From positions 93,237 through 157,236 of the forward strand of contig DASZBR010000002.1 in the NCBI GenBank assembly GCA_035943935.1: a DNA stretch of 64,000 bases, read 5' to 3'. The stretch is from DASZBR01 sp035943935 (lineage in GTDB: Bacteria > Pseudomonadota > Gammaproteobacteria > DASZBR01). Under the pieces are notes generated by a model. It worked only from the letters and a program-made list of their open reading frames with translations. It was not told the DNA's origin and did not search any database. The translations under genes were made by a program, and so were the position numbers. Positions 35,628 to 43,293 of this stretch are shown piece by piece; the first letter of the stretch is position 1, and every line of letters begins with the position of its first letter.

Positions 35628-37997
35628 CTACGAAACCTGTGTAAATAACTCCTCAGGCAACCTAAAATGCTGAAACAACAACACCTCAACTAAATTATTA
35701 GGATTATTAATTTTAAACAAAAAATTCACCGCATAATAATGGCCATTGTCTGCCCGTATATTCCAATGCGCTTGAAACGTGCCATCCTGATGCTTCGATA
35801 ATTCCGCTTTTTGTAATAATCGAAAAAATCCCCACGGACTGTCAAACTCAATGCTCCCTTCACTCCCACTCGAGGTAATAATCTCCAAGGCCGATTCGTC
35901 ATTGTCTTGTGCTAATTTCCACTGAAACTTTTGCCATTCTTGCGGACCATTTCTATAACGGTAAGACTGTTTATTGCTCACCAAGCGAATTTCTTTTAAT
36001 CCCACAGTGGGTTCAGGATAAATCTCGAGACTTATTTCTGAAACCATGCGGCTTGCTTGTGCAAGGGCTTTAGTATATTCATCTGAAAATTTAATGTTGG
36101 GTGATGGATTTTTATGCACAAACTGCCAAAGCAATCCCTGTGATAAATCAAAAAACTGCTTAAAATCTTGCGGATCGACTTCATCGGGCGAATCCACAAA
36201 AGGATATTTTCTTGAGATTTTTTCAGCATAAAAATCATAGACTTGAGATAGCCACTGCGCATTCATTTCAGCCATAAGTTTAGTCAATTGCGGTAACAAC
36301 ATGACGTTTTGAATAGCTGATTTCAGAGCAGGATCAGTCTGAAGATTTGCCTCTTTAAATAAAATATTCTGATGGGCTATCGCAATAATTTTACGGACTG
36401 TTTTATCCGTCACTGTTGCACCCAGCGCGGGTCTTAAATTTTGAAGAAAACTAATCCAATTTTTTTTGTAATCAGCTTTATATAAAACCAATAAATTATC
36501 TTTGATGGATTCCGGAGCCGAGCGCATCACCCAATCGCCCTTCGCACTTTCTCGCGCGACTCTATCTATTTCAGGCAAGGCATAAAGACCAAAGCCTTTT
36601 GCGGTAAAAAACACAGGGATTTTAATCTCGCCATCTAATGTCTTGCCGAATAAATCTTTGGCTGAAGTGTATCCCAATTGTTTTTCACCCCAAGAGACCA
36701 ATCCCGCATAAATATTGGTGAGGTTGGGAGATACATATAACTGCTGTCGAGAAAGCTGAACTAAATCGGGGCGCGCAGACCATTGTTTATTACTGTGATT
36801 CAAATAAAAAGCCATGAGAGGATTGCCTTGATAAAATTGCGGGTACCGATACCGCGGGTGACAAAACAATAAATAGGTTTTTAATTGATTGTAGTACTCT
36901 CCTCGCATCGCCTCGGCTTCTTGCGATGTCGCTAATGCCCATTGTTCTTGCGTTAATGCCAGCTGATTTTCAAGCTGATTAAAGATATTCGGCATGACCT
37001 GTTTTTCCACGCCATGAATAAATAAATCTTGTAGTACGGGAACTAATTCATAGGGCGGTTTTGCCGATAAATAATGGGCGAGATTGACATAGTCATCGGT
37101 ATTATTTGATGTCTCTATTATCTGACCCAGTTGTATTCCCTCATGAATTTTGTACGCACTGTGTGCAAACGATGCACTGGCCACCAGAAAAACAATCACA
37201 ACGATAATACTGGCGGTAATTAAACTCACCGAAGCAAACCATCGCGTTAGCCATAATTGCTTTCGGCTTTTTTGATTATGGCTAGAAATGCCGCTCAATA
37301 CTCGCTCAATCATTCCCGGGACAAAATAAGCCTGTCCCGTGAAATACATTTCTCGAAAATCCGGCGTTTCTTGATAAGGATTAGATTTTGTTAATTCTTT
37401 AAGAAAAATACTCAGCCGGTTTGAGTGCTGCTGAAAGTTTTCAGGGAAATTTAAAATTTTAAATTTATTTGCCGTATCACTTTCAGATTGCGTAAGGCTA
37501 TAAGCTGCAGAAAAAAGCGACGTGTAATTATCCTCTTGGCGCTGAAAAGCCGTTATTTCTGTATGAGCAAAATAATTCTCAAAGCCAGAAATATGATCTA
37601 TATGCGTAAATAATGTTGTCACGGGAAACAAATAACCTAAGTGCTCTGCAATCTCAGCCAAATGCTCTCGAATAATTTTTACCGAATAAGCTTCACTCGC
37701 GCTCAACACGAGCAATATTCCATTCAACGGCACTCTGGGTCGAACTTTCTTCAAAAATGCCAAGAGCGCCATCCATGCGTCTTTATCGAGCTCAAAATCT
37801 ATTTCAATAAAAATCGCTTTGTCCGAAAAAAACCATCTACTATTTTCAGACTGAACATAATCCCAAGAGCAAGATAAACCTGAATGAGTTAATAAAGCAC
37901 TTTTTCCAGATTTTTTTGGACCCAACACCATAATCCATGGCAATGCATAATACGAAAGATCGGCTTTTTTTAATTGCGCAATCACGTCAGCGCTCAT
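35628..37997 (-). CDS. tssM: Type VI secretion membrane complex protein TssM (IcmF family)
   Basis: Large subunit of the TssJLM trans-envelope complex. The 789-residue protein has a cytosolic NTPase domain with Walker A GPKKSGKSALLT at residue 26, one membrane segment at about residues 250-275 (SLITASIIVVIVFLVASASF) and a periplasmic region. It ends with the typical DSPWGFFRLL and FRLPEELF pattern. Usual TssM has about 1100 residues and two membrane helices before the NTPase; these are missing here, though the start overlaps tssL as expected in an intact operon. Confidence 0.88.
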   Translation of the reverse strand: MSADVIAQLKKADLSYYALPWIMVLGPKKSGKSALLTHSGLSCSWDYVQSENSRWFFSDKAIFIEIDFELDKDAWMALLAFLKKVRPRVPLNGILLVLSASEAYSVKIIREHLAEIAEHLGYLFPVTTLFTHIDHISGFENYFAHTEITAFQRQEDNYTSLFSAAYSLTQSESDTANKFKILNFPENFQQHSNRLSIFLKELTKSNPYQETPDFREMYFTGQAYFVPGMIERVLSGISSHNQKSRKQLWLTRWFASVSLITASIIVVIVFLVASASFAHSAYKIHEGIQLGQIIETSNNTDDYVNLAHYLSAKPPYELVPVLQDLFIHGVEKQVMPNIFNQLENQLALTQEQWALATSQEAEAMRGEYYNQLKTYLLFCHPRYRYPQFYQGNPLMAFYLNHSNKQWSARPDLVQLSRQQLYVSPNLTNIYAGLVSWGEKQLGYTSAKDLFGKTLDGEIKIPVFFTAKGFGLYALPEIDRVARESAKGDWVMRSAPESIKDNLLVLYKADYKKNWISFLQNLRPALGATVTDKTVRKIIAIAHQNILFKEANLQTDPALKSAIQNVMLLPQLTKLMAEMNAQWLSQVYDFYAEKISRKYPFVDSPDEVDPQDFKQFFDLSQGLLWQFVHKNPSPNIKFSDEYTKALAQASRMVSEISLEIYPEPTVGLKEIRLVSNKQSYRYRNGPQEWQKFQWKLAQDNDESALEIITSSGSEGSIEFDSPWGFFRLLQKAELSKHQDGTFQAHWNIRADNGHYYAVNFLFKINNPNNLVEVLLFQHFRLPEELFTQVS

Positions 37998-38646
37998 ACG
38001 AAAACTCCGGACTTAATGTTTTTATCGCATGATGCAATTGAATATGTGTAGCGGCGCTATAACCCAGACAGATAAAAAAAATCAGCGCGATAGTCACTAT
38101 CCCTACCCACCACAAGGGAATATCCCGCGTTTTTTTTGCTAACAGCTCGTCTGGTGAAGTGGGTAATGATAATGATAGCGTCCGTTTTCCACGAATCACT
38201 TCAATCTGACTTTCTAAACCCGCACGTAATGCCGACAATTGCGTTTTATCTTTAAAGCGATACATACCCTGAAATCCGAATTGCAAACATAACGCATAAA
38301 TTTCCAACACATCAATTTCAGTACTACCGGATTGCCGTAATTGACTAAGTCGCTCAAAAAATCCTTCACCCGCAATATGCTCACCAAAAAATTGTAATTG
38401 TAATGATCGTCGCATCCACACTAATTTACCGGACCAGGTTGAATTCATGACACATTCATCAATCAGCGCCGCTAAGGCATATTTAATAGGATCTATTTTT
38501 TTGAGATCGATATTCTTTGAAATAGCTTCGCGCTCAAATTCGACAAAACTGGCCACGACGTTATCTCTAAAATCACTGCTGGCATGAGCAAAATTCTGAA
38601 GCTGATTAAAAATAGGCAGACAACAAGCAAGAGATTGATTAAACAT
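37987..38646 (-). CDS. tssL: Type VI secretion protein TssL (DotU family)
   Basis: Inner-membrane partner of TssM. The 219-residue protein has the DotU cytoplasmic domain (KYALAALIDECVMNSTWSGK, EIYALCLQFGFQGMYRF) and one C-terminal membrane helix (VGIVTIALIFFICLGYSA) near residue 180. It is a short-form TssL without a peptidoglycan-binding domain. It overlaps tssM by 11 bases and shares one base with tssK. Confidence 0.92.
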   Translation of the reverse strand: MFNQSLACCLPIFNQLQNFAHASSDFRDNVVASFVEFEREAISKNIDLKKIDPIKYALAALIDECVMNSTWSGKLVWMRRSLQLQFFGEHIAGEGFFERLSQLRQSGSTEIDVLEIYALCLQFGFQGMYRFKDKTQLSALRAGLESQIEVIRGKRTLSLSLPTSPDELLAKKTRDIPLWWVGIVTIALIFFICLGYSAATHIQLHHAIKTLSPEFSYER

Positions 38647-39938
38647 TATTCACCCTCTTCTACTGTCAATAACTCAATCTGCGCAGCTGAAAAAATATGC
38701 GAAACAAAAATCGATAAGGTTTGTTCTGTTTTAATTTGCTCCCAAAAATGACCATTGGGTTCTATATAAAAATATTCATAGCCGGCTTTGATAGGCAACC
38801 GGTCTGGCGGTCGCTGAATATGAATTAATTTCACTCCCGTCAGCGCAGAGGCAACAATAGATTCAATGACCGATCGCGCGCCGATTTTAATTTGTGCCGT
38901 AAATAACGACAGCCATTCCATCACTGGTACGTTCATCGTAACGGCTACATAAAAACTATTTTTTTTAAACACGTGGCTATCCAAATGTTCGGCGGTATAT
39001 AAAAATTCGGTTTCACGTACCCAGGTGAGACACGACATTCTGGAAGGAATCGCATGATCGACTCCCTGTTTAAGCAAGCTATCAAGTTCATAGAATATTT
39101 TAGTCAGATTATTGTGGTCATAACTCGGCAAGGGGTTTTCAGGATTCAGCGCGCCGATTAACCGAATCAGCACTTTATAAAATTCGAGAGGATGTAATTG
39201 GCTGCACGATTTCAGGATATTTATTTCAGATAACGCCGTATTGAATAATTGAAGTAAAACAAAATCTTGCCATTCGGTGCGAGACTGTTTGCGGCGTGAT
39301 TGCAATAAGCTGGCTTTTGACGATATCAACTCACTGTGTGTGCTGAGCAAATCCATCAAGACATCTGATGCGGACAAAAAAAGACAGCTGGGAATAAATG
39401 ATTTCTCAAGGGCATATTCACCAATATTTTTCTTAACGACGTCGGCTATTTTGAGGGCATAAAATAAATTCTTATCTTCTTTGGAGGTTAATAAGCAGAG
39501 ATTTGGATGCGCGAACAACACTTCGCGCTCACGCTCTAAATCTTGTTCATCCAATACCGTCTGATATTCACCCTTCCATCCGGATAATCCACTCTGACTG
39601 GGATAGCCTGTAATATCTTTAATATGATCTGAAAGTGGGACGGCGAGATAAACCGACTCACGATTTTCATGCGCTGCGGTAAATTCAGTGCTGAGAGGGA
39701 GATTGACACGACTGTCATACTGAATAATCAAACCATGCGGAAAAATGATTTCACAATATTTAATAATCAACTTGCCATAGGACAGATTTTCTTCATCCCA
39801 CATAAGCTTTTTAATTCCCCACGGATAGGGTGAAGCTAATTTTGCTAAAAAATCTTGGCGTGCATGATGGTAATCATCAAATTGCTGTAAATGTTGTTGC
39901 CCCAATAAAACACCTTCTGCCCACACGACTTTTTTCAT
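38646..39938 (-). CDS. tssK: Type VI secretion baseplate protein TssK
   Basis: Connects the baseplate to the TssJLM complex. The 430-residue protein starts KKVVWAEGVLLGQQHLQQFDDY, which matches the TssK start, with later FYVAVTMNVPVMEWLSL and a receptor-binding C-terminal part (FYIEPNGHFWEQI). It overlaps tssJ by 4 bases. TssK is specific to type VI systems and is not a Dot/Icm component. Confidence 0.9.
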   Translation of the reverse strand: MKKVVWAEGVLLGQQHLQQFDDYHHARQDFLAKLASPYPWGIKKLMWDEENLSYGKLIIKYCEIIFPHGLIIQYDSRVNLPLSTEFTAAHENRESVYLAVPLSDHIKDITGYPSQSGLSGWKGEYQTVLDEQDLEREREVLFAHPNLCLLTSKEDKNLFYALKIADVVKKNIGEYALEKSFIPSCLFLSASDVLMDLLSTHSELISSKASLLQSRRKQSRTEWQDFVLLQLFNTALSEINILKSCSQLHPLEFYKVLIRLIGALNPENPLPSYDHNNLTKIFYELDSLLKQGVDHAIPSRMSCLTWVRETEFLYTAEHLDSHVFKKNSFYVAVTMNVPVMEWLSLFTAQIKIGARSVIESIVASALTGVKLIHIQRPPDRLPIKAGYEYFYIEPNGHFWEQIKTEQTLSIFVSHIFSAAQIELLTVEEGE

Positions 39939-40357
39939 GAGGTGATCCTGTTACCCGATAACGTCAGCGTTGAAAACCACCATGGCATCGGCGTAATCAC
40001 GCGCCATTGGTTATGGTAAGGATGACGAAATAAGGCAACGGCGCCTAAATATTGCGCAGACGATTGTTTGGGAATGGAGACATGCAGCGTTGTACCGGGA
40101 ACGACGGTATATTCCTGCCGACTTACCAGGTTTTCGCCTAATACTTTTTTATCGTCGTGCCACAACTCTCGAAACGTCGCATCGGAAAAACCTTCAGGAT
40201 TTTTAAGGGTGTAAACGCGAACCACAACAGGCAAAGCACCGTAATAGGCATCACGATTAAGATGTTTTTGGGCAGTAATATCAAGTTTAATGGAGGAAAA
40301 ACTGCAACTGGAGAGAAAACAACTGAAGATAATAACTGCAATTTTCTTACTATTCAT
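39935..40357 (-). CDS. tssJ: Type VI secretion lipoprotein TssJ
   Basis: Outer-membrane lipoprotein that anchors the TssM periplasmic domain. The 140-residue protein has a lipoprotein signal with lipobox FLSSC at about residue 18. A beta-rich domain follows (LPVVVRVYTLKNPEGFSDATF, TVVPGTTLHVSIPKQ, YLGAVALF). It is the first gene of the tssJ-tssK-tssL-tssM run. No tssB, tssC, hcp, vgrG or clpV lies in the window. Confidence 0.88.
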   Translation of the reverse strand: MNSKKIAVIIFSCFLSSCSFSSIKLDITAQKHLNRDAYYGALPVVVRVYTLKNPEGFSDATFRELWHDDKKVLGENLVSRQEYTVVPGTTLHVSIPKQSSAQYLGAVALFRHPYHNQWRVITPMPWWFSTLTLSGNRITS

Positions 40358-40421
40358 ACCTACTTACCACCCTATTTAATTATGATTAACTCGACTTCTT
40401 ACAAACAACTTCTACAAATTT

Positions 40422-40450
40422 GTCATCCCCACGTTATCAGTGGGGATGAC
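40422..40450. repeat. Perfect 11-bp hairpin between tssJ and the histone-like gene
   Basis: GTCATCCCCAC, loop GTTATCA, GTGGGGATGAC. No T-run follows on either strand, so it is not a classical intrinsic terminator. It may be a REP-like palindrome or protect the 3' end of the small gene at 40461. Confidence 0.7.
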
Positions 40451-40460
40451 TAAGCAATGA

Positions 40461-40565
40461 CTATCTCTTGCTTTTAGCTTTCTTTGGTCTGCCAACTTTA
40501 CGACGTGTTGTTTTCTTAGCAACTTTCTTTGCAGCTTTCTTTACTGGCTTGCGCTTCTTTACCAT
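40461..40565 (-). CDS. Tiny lysine-rich histone-like protein with AT-hook motif
   Basis: A 34-residue protein (MVKKRKPVKKAAKKVAKKTT, then RRKVGRPKKAKSKR) in which more than half of the residues are lysine or arginine. It resembles histone H1 C-terminal tails and contains GRPKK, an AT-hook core that binds the minor groove of AT-rich DNA. GGGAGA lies 5 bases before the ATG, and a good promoter is seen at 40618-40647. Coxiella makes comparable tiny basic proteins in its small-cell form; homology is not claimed. Confidence 0.8.
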   Translation of the reverse strand: MVKKRKPVKKAAKKVAKKTTRRKVGRPKKAKSKR

Positions 40566-40591
40566 GATTTTCTCCCTAAGTGAAAAAATAT

Positions 40592-40609
40592 GCACCACTC
40601 ATGTGATGC
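40592..40609 (-). promoter_or_regulatory. 5' leader hairpin of the histone-like gene
   Basis: The transcript would read GCATCAC, loop ATGA, GTGGTGC, with seven pairs including one G-U, followed by ATATTTTTTCAC. With the predicted promoter the hairpin begins almost at the first transcribed base. It could protect the 5' end or act as an early attenuator. Confidence 0.45.
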
Positions 40610-40617
40610 AAGGTGCA

Positions 40618-40647
40618 ACTATACTCAATAATATTCCCTTACGTCAA
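40618..40647 (-). promoter_or_regulatory. Predicted promoter of the histone-like gene
   Basis: TTGACG (40647-40642), 18 bases, TATAGT (40623-40618) on the minus strand, 53 bases before the ATG. The rest of the gap up to marC at 40719 is AT-rich with nothing else recognised. Confidence 0.6.
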
Positions 40648-40718
40648 CAACTATGTTATGAAGAAAATATTATTGGCAATAATTAATTATTATTTTTAGA
40701 AATTGACGGGAGAAAATT

Positions 40719-41372
40719 ATGTTAACGAACACACAAATTATTCTTTTTACTTTTGCGGCACTCTTCCCGGTATTAAATCCGTTAGCGGGTGCGATGATAT
40801 TTTTAAATTTAACGCGCGGTGCACCACGACCGTTATTAAATAAATTAGCGCTCGAAGTTAGCTTAAATACCTTTATTTTATTGGTTGTCGTGCTATTTAC
40901 AGGTTCCTTAATATTAACGTTTTTTGGTATTACAATTCCTATCGTTGAAATTGCCGGTGGATTTGTTGTCGCCTGTTTGGCGTGGACGGTATTAAATCAA
41001 CCGAATGTGGATCCGGCTGAGACTCAAAAAATTCCGAATGACAAAGCCGTCAAGGACATGGCATTTTTTCCGTTGACGATGCCGCTGACTGCAGGTCCAG
41101 GATGTTTTGCAGTGACGATTGCCATCAGTGCACACGAAACGCATAAGAAATTAATTGATACCATCATGGGACAATTGAGTGCGACGATTGGAATTTTCTT
41201 AGCCGCGCTGACCGTATTTGTCAGTTATCGCTATGCAAAATCGATTACGAAGAAATTAGGACCAACAGGTTCGAGTGTCATCATGAAATTATCTGCATTT
41301 ATTAACGTCTGTATTGGCTTACAAATTATGTGGCGTGGTGTGCAAGGATTGTTGACGGGAATTGCGCAGTAG
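40719..41372 (+). CDS. MarC-family integral membrane protein
   Basis: A 217-residue protein with about six membrane helices of the MarC/UPF0056 family. It has the conserved FAALFPVLNPLAGAMIFL start, FFPLTMPLTAGPGCFAVTIA in the second half and SVIMKLSAFINVCIGLQIMWRGV at the end. Despite the family name, a role in multiple antibiotic resistance was not confirmed for E. coli MarC; substrate unknown. It has a strong hairpin after its stop. Confidence 0.92.
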   Translation: MLTNTQIILFTFAALFPVLNPLAGAMIFLNLTRGAPRPLLNKLALEVSLNTFILLVVVLFTGSLILTFFGITIPIVEIAGGFVVACLAWTVLNQPNVDPAETQKIPNDKAVKDMAFFPLTMPLTAGPGCFAVTIAISAHETHKKLIDTIMGQLSATIGIFLAALTVFVSYRYAKSITKKLGPTGSSVIMKLSAFINVCIGLQIMWRGVQGLLTGIAQ

Positions 41373-41396
41373 GAATTGCTCTCTATCATAATAAAT

Positions 41397-41429
41397 TGTT
41401 TAAGGACCGGGGCACCCGGCCCTTAAACA
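41397..41429 (+). terminator. Strong hairpin after marC
   Basis: TGTTTAAGG-A-CCGGG, loop GCA, CCCGG-C-CCTTAAACA: 14 pairs with one mismatch. The tail (CATTCC on plus, AATTTATT on minus) is only weakly T-rich. It stands between convergent marC and the gene at 41445 and could end both transcripts. Confidence 0.6.
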
Positions 41430-41444
41430 CATTCCATGGCAGAT

Positions 41445-41882
41445 TTATATATTCTTACCAAATGTTTTTATATCAATAGGACCGTTTTTGATATTGTTCG
41501 TTTCTAATTGTGTCTCTAATTTTTCTATCAATCGTTCCTTCTCTAACTCGAGACCAATGATTTGTTGCCTTAACCCATTTATCTGAGCCTCAATCGCTTT
41601 AACTTTGCGAAACGTTTTTTTAGCATCACTTGAACCTGAAGATTGTTTAAAGAAATTATGGTCAAGTCCTGCTTTAATTTGTCTGATGAATTCGGCATAC
41701 CGTTGATCAGGTTTAATTTCTTCTTCACTTGCTTCAGCAGCAACACTACTCACTTCAATAGCTCGAGGTGCAGCAGATGCAACAGGAACGGCTGCAGTCT
41801 TATGAGTCCCAGACGACACTATATCGCCCTCAGCTGAATTATTATTGTTGTTACCGCCATTGTTTCCAAATACTTCTTCCAT
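41445..41882 (-). CDS. Unknown coiled-coil protein, PmrA-boxed
   Basis: A 145-residue soluble protein after GAGGAG. The N-terminal 50 residues are disordered (FGNNGGNNNNNSAEGD, then Ala/Val/Ser-rich). Residues 95-130 form a strong coiled coil (KVKAIEAQINGLRQQIIGLE, LEKERLIEKLETQLE). It ends KTFGKNI. No family is recognised. The PmrA-like box 71 bases upstream is the closest of the four to the published consensus, so a Dot/Icm effector is a reasonable guess. Confidence 0.7.
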   Translation of the reverse strand: MEEVFGNNGGNNNNNSAEGDIVSSGTHKTAAVPVASAAPRAIEVSSVAAEASEEEIKPDQRYAEFIRQIKAGLDHNFFKQSSGSSDAKKTFRKVKAIEAQINGLRQQIIGLELEKERLIEKLETQLETNNIKNGPIDIKTFGKNI

Positions 41883-41953
41883 TTTTATCTCCTCAGATTA
41901 TCAATTGGGAAAGGACGACTTGCGTCCGGAGCTGAAATTCTACCAGCCAAACC

Positions 41954-41969
41954 TTAAGGAAATATTAAG
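41954..41969 (-). promoter_or_regulatory. PmrA-like box before the 145-residue protein
   Basis: On the minus strand CTTAATATTTCCTTAAGG: half-sites at 41969-41965 and 41958-41954. The first nine bases equal the published half-site cTTAATatT exactly. A TAGAAT lies 11 bases after the second half-site as the -10. It sits in the 97-base gap after the ABC ATPase gene. Confidence 0.75.
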
Positions 41970-41979
41970 CGACGGGGGA

Positions 41980-43290
41980 TTAATGCGGATTTTCGAGGCT
42001 CAAGACGCCCGTATTACTGTCATAGGCAAAGATTTCAGCATAACGGCCCCAGTCGACGGCGACCAAGAAGGTACGGTCAGCTTCGGACTCACTCAAGTGG
42101 TCTTCAAGCTCATTCACAAAACGCTCTTTATTGGCACGATGATTCGGGCGTTCATCTAAGACTTGTTTAATACGCTCAACTAACGGAACGGATTTTAAAA
42201 GATGGTTTGCGAAGATTTTTTTACGCTCCAAAATATCCGCGTTCGCAAAATCAATGCCTGCTTTGGTTAACTCAATATCACCCGCTGACACCGTCGCAAA
42301 TCCTAAAATTTCTAACACTTCGGTAATCGGAAATAAATCATCAATATTTAAATGCAAATAATCCGCCATTTCCGGTAAATCCATACGGCCTTTGTGTTCA
42401 TCGGCATCTAATGTCTCTAATAACCCAGATAATTCTGCCACGTCGACATCCGGCAAACGATAACCCAAGCCAATTTTTTTATACTGCACTGTTCTTTTAA
42501 TCAATGATTTTTCGTCTTGTGGACGCGTAGTCATGAGGGTATAAATTTGATCGACTAATTTTCGAAACGCATCCGTTTGTTCATTACGCGGATGCGGCAA
42601 ATTGACATTTAATTCTGCGCGAATAAAACCCGGCTCGCTGCCAAATACAATAATTCTGTCTGCTAAATACGCCGCTTCTTCAATATTATGCGTAACGAAT
42701 AATATGCCATTGGTATTGGTTTTCTTTTCTTGCCAGAGATCCAATAAATCGCTTTTTAAGTTATCTGCGGTTAATACATCGAGCGCAGAAAATGGCTCAT
42801 CCATTAATAAAATATCAGGATTTACAACAAGCGCTCGCGCAAATCCCACACGCTGTTTCATGCCGCCAGAAATTTCTTTCGGAAAAGCAGACTCGAAACC
42901 GTCTAAGCCAATAATATCGATCGCTTTTAAAGCTCGAACTCTGCGTTCTGCTTTTGGTACTCCTAACGCTTCTAAACCTAATTCGACATTTTGTAAAACA
43001 GTTAACCATGGCATTAATGCAAAATTCTGAAATACCATCGCCACACCTTGCACAGGGCCCATGACTTTTTCTTGCCTGTAAATCACTTCGCCTGACGTCG
43101 GTGGAATTAATCCTGCAATGATTCGCAATAAAGTAGACTTGCCTGATCCGGATCGACCCAACAGCGCAACAATTTCGCCCTTACGCATCGTGAAATTAAT
43201 CTTGTCCAAGACTAATAAATCTTGCGTCTCAGATTTGCGAAATGATTTCACCACATCATTTACTTGAATAATTACATTTTCTTGCGTCAT
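41980..43290 (-). CDS. Nitrate/sulfonate-type ABC transporter ATPase with C-terminal AAA-associated domain
   Basis: A 436-residue protein. Residues 1-255 are an ABC ATPase of the nitrate/sulfonate/taurine class (LGRSGSGKSTLLRIIAG, VFQNFALMPWLTVLQN, EISGGMKQRVGFARA, ILLMDEPFSALD, FVTHNIEEA). Residues 295-436 match the AAA-associated domain found behind such ATPases (MADYLHLNIDDLFPITEVLEILG). Substrate is unknown. It lies 3 bases after the permease gene; no substrate-binding protein gene adjoins. Confidence 0.9.
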   Translation of the reverse strand: MTQENVIIQVNDVVKSFRKSETQDLLVLDKINFTMRKGEIVALLGRSGSGKSTLLRIIAGLIPPTSGEVIYRQEKVMGPVQGVAMVFQNFALMPWLTVLQNVELGLEALGVPKAERRVRALKAIDIIGLDGFESAFPKEISGGMKQRVGFARALVVNPDILLMDEPFSALDVLTADNLKSDLLDLWQEKKTNTNGILFVTHNIEEAAYLADRIIVFGSEPGFIRAELNVNLPHPRNEQTDAFRKLVDQIYTLMTTRPQDEKSLIKRTVQYKKIGLGYRLPDVDVAELSGLLETLDADEHKGRMDLPEMADYLHLNIDDLFPITEVLEILGFATVSAGDIELTKAGIDFANADILERKKIFANHLLKSVPLVERIKQVLDERPNHRANKERFVNELEDHLSESEADRTFLVAVDWGRYAEIFAYDSNTGVLSLENPH

Positions 43291-43293
43291 GAG

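Noticed and set aside
35628..38646. TssM-TssL read as the Dot/Icm partners IcmF-DotU
   Set aside because: TssK and TssJ in the same operon are specific to type VI systems.
40422..40450. Hairpin as an intrinsic terminator of tssJ or the small basic gene
   Set aside because: No T-run on either strand, so listed only as a repeat.
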